Source of the DNA: JBCDBY01 sp039182715
Lineage (GTDB): Bacteria; Planctomycetota; PLA2
Direction: 5' to 3'
Assembly: GCA_039182715.1 (NCBI GenBank)
Contig: JBCDBY010000232.1
Location: forward strand, 1 to 7,432
Length of the DNA: 7,432 nucleotides
The notes beneath the pieces were generated by a model. That model saw nothing but the letters and a program-made list of their open reading frames with translations. It was not told the DNA's origin and did no database searches. Shown here piece by piece: positions 6,352-7,432 of the stretch (the stretch's first letter is position 1; each line of letters opens with the position of its first letter). A program made the translations under genes and the position numbers.

Positions 6352-6430
6352 TTCGACTCCCGGCCGGGATTGCCGGCGTGGCCAGGGGGTTTCTGTTTCG
6401 CAGTTTCGTTTTTTGCCGGCGGAGGATTTC
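6352..6430 (+). promoter_or_regulatory. Predicted structured 5' leader of rpsB
   Basis: The untranslated stretch between the predicted transcription start and the GTG holds three notable elements. These are a self-complementary CCCGGCCGGG (6359-6368), a nine-base direct repeat TTGCCGGCG (6370-6378 and 6413-6421), and a U-rich part between the repeats (6389-6414). The repeat core GCCGGC is palindromic, so the two copies (6372-6377 and 6415-6420) can pair with each other, and the second abuts the Shine-Dalgarno GGAGG. This could expose or hide the ribosome site. S2 is known to repress its own rpsB-tsf message through the 5' leader in E. coli, but I see no match to that element. Confidence 0.35.
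6421..6425 (+). promoter_or_regulatory. Strong Shine-Dalgarno sequence of rpsB
   Basis: GGAGG lies 5 nt before GTG 6431. It decides the start of rpsB, because the reading frame stays open upstream into the preceding gene. It is the best ribosome site in the window; lpxC-fabZ and the hypothetical gene lack one. Confidence 0.8.
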
Positions 6431-7348
6431 GTGTCGATCGTCCAGGTCAAGGAGCTTCTCGACGCAGGTGTCCAGTTCGGCCATTTGGCCAGTGTCTGGA
6501 ACCCCCGGATGGAGCCCTACATTTACGGTAAGCGGAACGGTATCCACATCATTGACTTGAAGGGAACCGTCCGTGGTCTGATCCGCGCCTACAACTTCCT
6601 GCAGAGATTGTGCGGAGACGGAAAGGATGTCCTTTTCGTTGGGACCAAGAGGCAGGCTCGCAACTCGGTCATTTCCGAGGCGAGGCGAAGTGGCCAGCCG
6701 TTCGTTGCCGAGCGGTGGCTGGGTGGCATGCTCACCAACTTCTACACGGTGCGCCAGCGGCTCAAGCGGCTCCAGGAACTGGAGGCGATGGAGGCCGAGG
6801 GTGCGACCGCGTTCGTCACCAAGCGGGAGCGTTCCCGCGCGGCGCGCGAGCGCAAGAACATCCAGAAGAACCTCGACGGCGTCCGCAACATGGAGGCGCT
6901 GCCGGGGGCTCTGATCGTGATCGATCCGGTCGTGGAGCACATCGCGGTGGCCGAAGCGCGCAAGCTCGGCATCCCCGTGATCGCGCTGCTCGACACCGAC
7001 TGCGATCCGAGCAAGATCGATATCCCGATTCCGGGCAACGACGACGCGATGCGCGCGATCCAGATCGTGCTGGCGCGTCTTGCCGATGCGGTGCTGAAGG
7101 GCGTCCAGGACTGGAAGGTCAAGGAAGCCATCATCCGCAAGCAGGAGGAGGACCGTCGTCGCGCCGAGGAGAAGCGTCGCGAGGAGATCCGCAACCGCCA
7201 GCGTGCGGAGGCGGCGCTCAAGAAGCGGCGCGAGGAAGCGGACCGCAAGGCGCGCGAACAGGCCGCGAAGGATGCTGCCGGGGAAGCCGCCGGCGACGAC
7301 AGCAAGACCAACGACAGCGAAACGACGCCTTCGGGCGCGGGAGAGTAG
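6431..7348 (+). CDS. rpsB: Small-subunit ribosomal protein S2 (uS2) with long charged C-terminal tail
   Basis: S2 is a component of the 30S subunit that binds late in assembly on the solvent side and helps hold S1. The protein has 305 residues against 241 in E. coli. The S2 fold occupies about 1-222, with AGVQFGH near the start, the signature RWLGGMLTN at 95-103, GIPVIALLDTDCDP in the second half and IPGNDDA with PGNDDA at 201-206. The stretch FGHLASVWNP differs from the commoner FGH-x-x-x-R-WNP form. Residues from about 223 form an extension rich in Lys, Arg, Glu and Ala that should be a long single helix or coiled coil, ending in an acidic, Ser/Thr-rich disordered tip. The GTG start is set by the Shine-Dalgarno 5 nt upstream and the family's N-terminus. 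The first 90 or so codons use more A/T-ending codons than the rest. tsf follows after 4 nt, the common bacterial rpsB-tsf arrangement. Confidence 0.96.
   Translation: MSIVQVKELLDAGVQFGHLASVWNPRMEPYIYGKRNGIHIIDLKGTVRGLIRAYNFLQRLCGDGKDVLFVGTKRQARNSVISEARRSGQPFVAERWLGGMLTNFYTVRQRLKRLQELEAMEAEGATAFVTKRERSRAARERKNIQKNLDGVRNMEALPGALIVIDPVVEHIAVAEARKLGIPVIALLDTDCDPSKIDIPIPGNDDAMRAIQIVLARLADAVLKGVQDWKVKEAIIRKQEEDRRRAEEKRREEIRNRQRAEAALKKRREEADRKAREQAAKDAAGEAAGDDSKTNDSETTPSGAGE
7339..7343 (+). promoter_or_regulatory. Probable ribosome binding site of tsf
   Basis: GGGAG, inside the last codons of rpsB, lies 9 nt before ATG 7353. It supports this start and close coupling to rpsB. Confidence 0.5.
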
Positions 7349-7352
7349 TCCC

Positions 7353-7432
7353 ATGGGCATTGATGCCAAGACCGTGGCCGCGCTTCGCAAGATGACCGGC
7401 CTGCCGATGATGAAGTGCAAGAAGGCCCTCGA
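7353..7432 (+). CDS. tsf: Translation elongation factor Ts (EF-Ts), N-terminal start only
   Basis: EF-Ts is the guanine nucleotide exchange factor that recharges EF-Tu. Only 26 codons and two bases are in the window. They show the N-terminal UBA-like helical domain that binds EF-Tu: alternating hydrophobic residues of the first helix, then RKMTGLPMMKCKKAL, matching the family pattern LR-x-x-TG-x-x-M-M-x-CKKAL. The ATG is 4 nt after the rpsB stop with a suitable ribosome site, so the gene is co-transcribed with rpsB. The TGLPMM wording, where E. coli has TGAGMM, is one of the hints for Planctomycetota. The gene continues beyond the right edge. Confidence 0.93.
   Translation, partial: MGIDAKTVAALRKMTGLPMMKCKKAL

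Noticed and set aside
6389..6414. T-rich tract before rpsB as an intrinsic terminator or attenuator
   Set aside because: The only hairpin directly before the T-run (CTG/CAG, 6393-6403) has three base pairs, too weak to support a terminator.
5837..6430. Extended N-terminus for ribosomal protein S2
   Set aside because: The frame is open upstream only by chance through the preceding gene. GTG 6431 has GGAGG 5 nt before it and matches the family start.

Overview
The window reads as a high-GC (roughly two-thirds G+C by eye) Gram-negative-type chromosome segment. It holds an outer-membrane and lipid A biosynthesis cluster followed by the start of the rpsB-tsf translation operon, and all genes are on the + strand. 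Planctomycetota is my best guess for the host. The wording of ribosomal protein S2 (for example YGKRNGIHIIDLK and KDVLFVGTKRQAR) and of the EF-Ts start (TGLPMMKCKKAL) matches what I remember of that phylum. The LpxC-FabZ fusion and a Gfo/Idh oxidoreductase next to lpxA also fit. This rests on recall, not on a search.

Layout. Positions 1 to about 118 are a foreign-looking, less GC-rich (68 of the first 120 bases) fragment of a family 2 glycosyltransferase. It stops abruptly and is joined to a bamA-like gene that has lost its 5' end, so the junction is either a chimeric assembly or a real rearrangement. bamA then runs to 2241: three to four POTRA domains and a 16-strand-type barrel ending in Phe. 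Next come a bifunctional lpxC-fabZ (2267-3598), lpxA (3595-4416, overlapping by 4 nt), a Gfo/Idh/MocA oxidoreductase (4419-5444) and an unrecognised 285-residue protein (5463-6320). A 110-bp intergenic region carries a convincing sigma70-type promoter (TTGACA, 17 nt, TACCTT) and a structured leader for rpsB (6431-7348). The first 80 nt of tsf end the window.

How the genes work together. LpxA and the LpxC half catalyse the first two steps of lipid A synthesis. The FabZ half works in the type II fatty acid cycle that supplies the 3-hydroxyacyl-ACP used by LpxA. BamA inserts outer-membrane proteins. The Gfo/Idh enzyme lies where GnnA lies in some bacteria that make the diamino-sugar form of lipid A, but no partner aminotransferase is visible. 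lpxD, skp and lpxB, often neighbours of these genes, are absent from the window. No tRNA, rRNA, CRISPR array or insertion sequence was seen. The only stretch without a called gene, apart from the left edge, is 6321-6430. I found no clearly new multi-gene system. The points most worth checking are the chimeric left end, the unknown protein between the lipid A genes and rpsB, and the rpsB leader.
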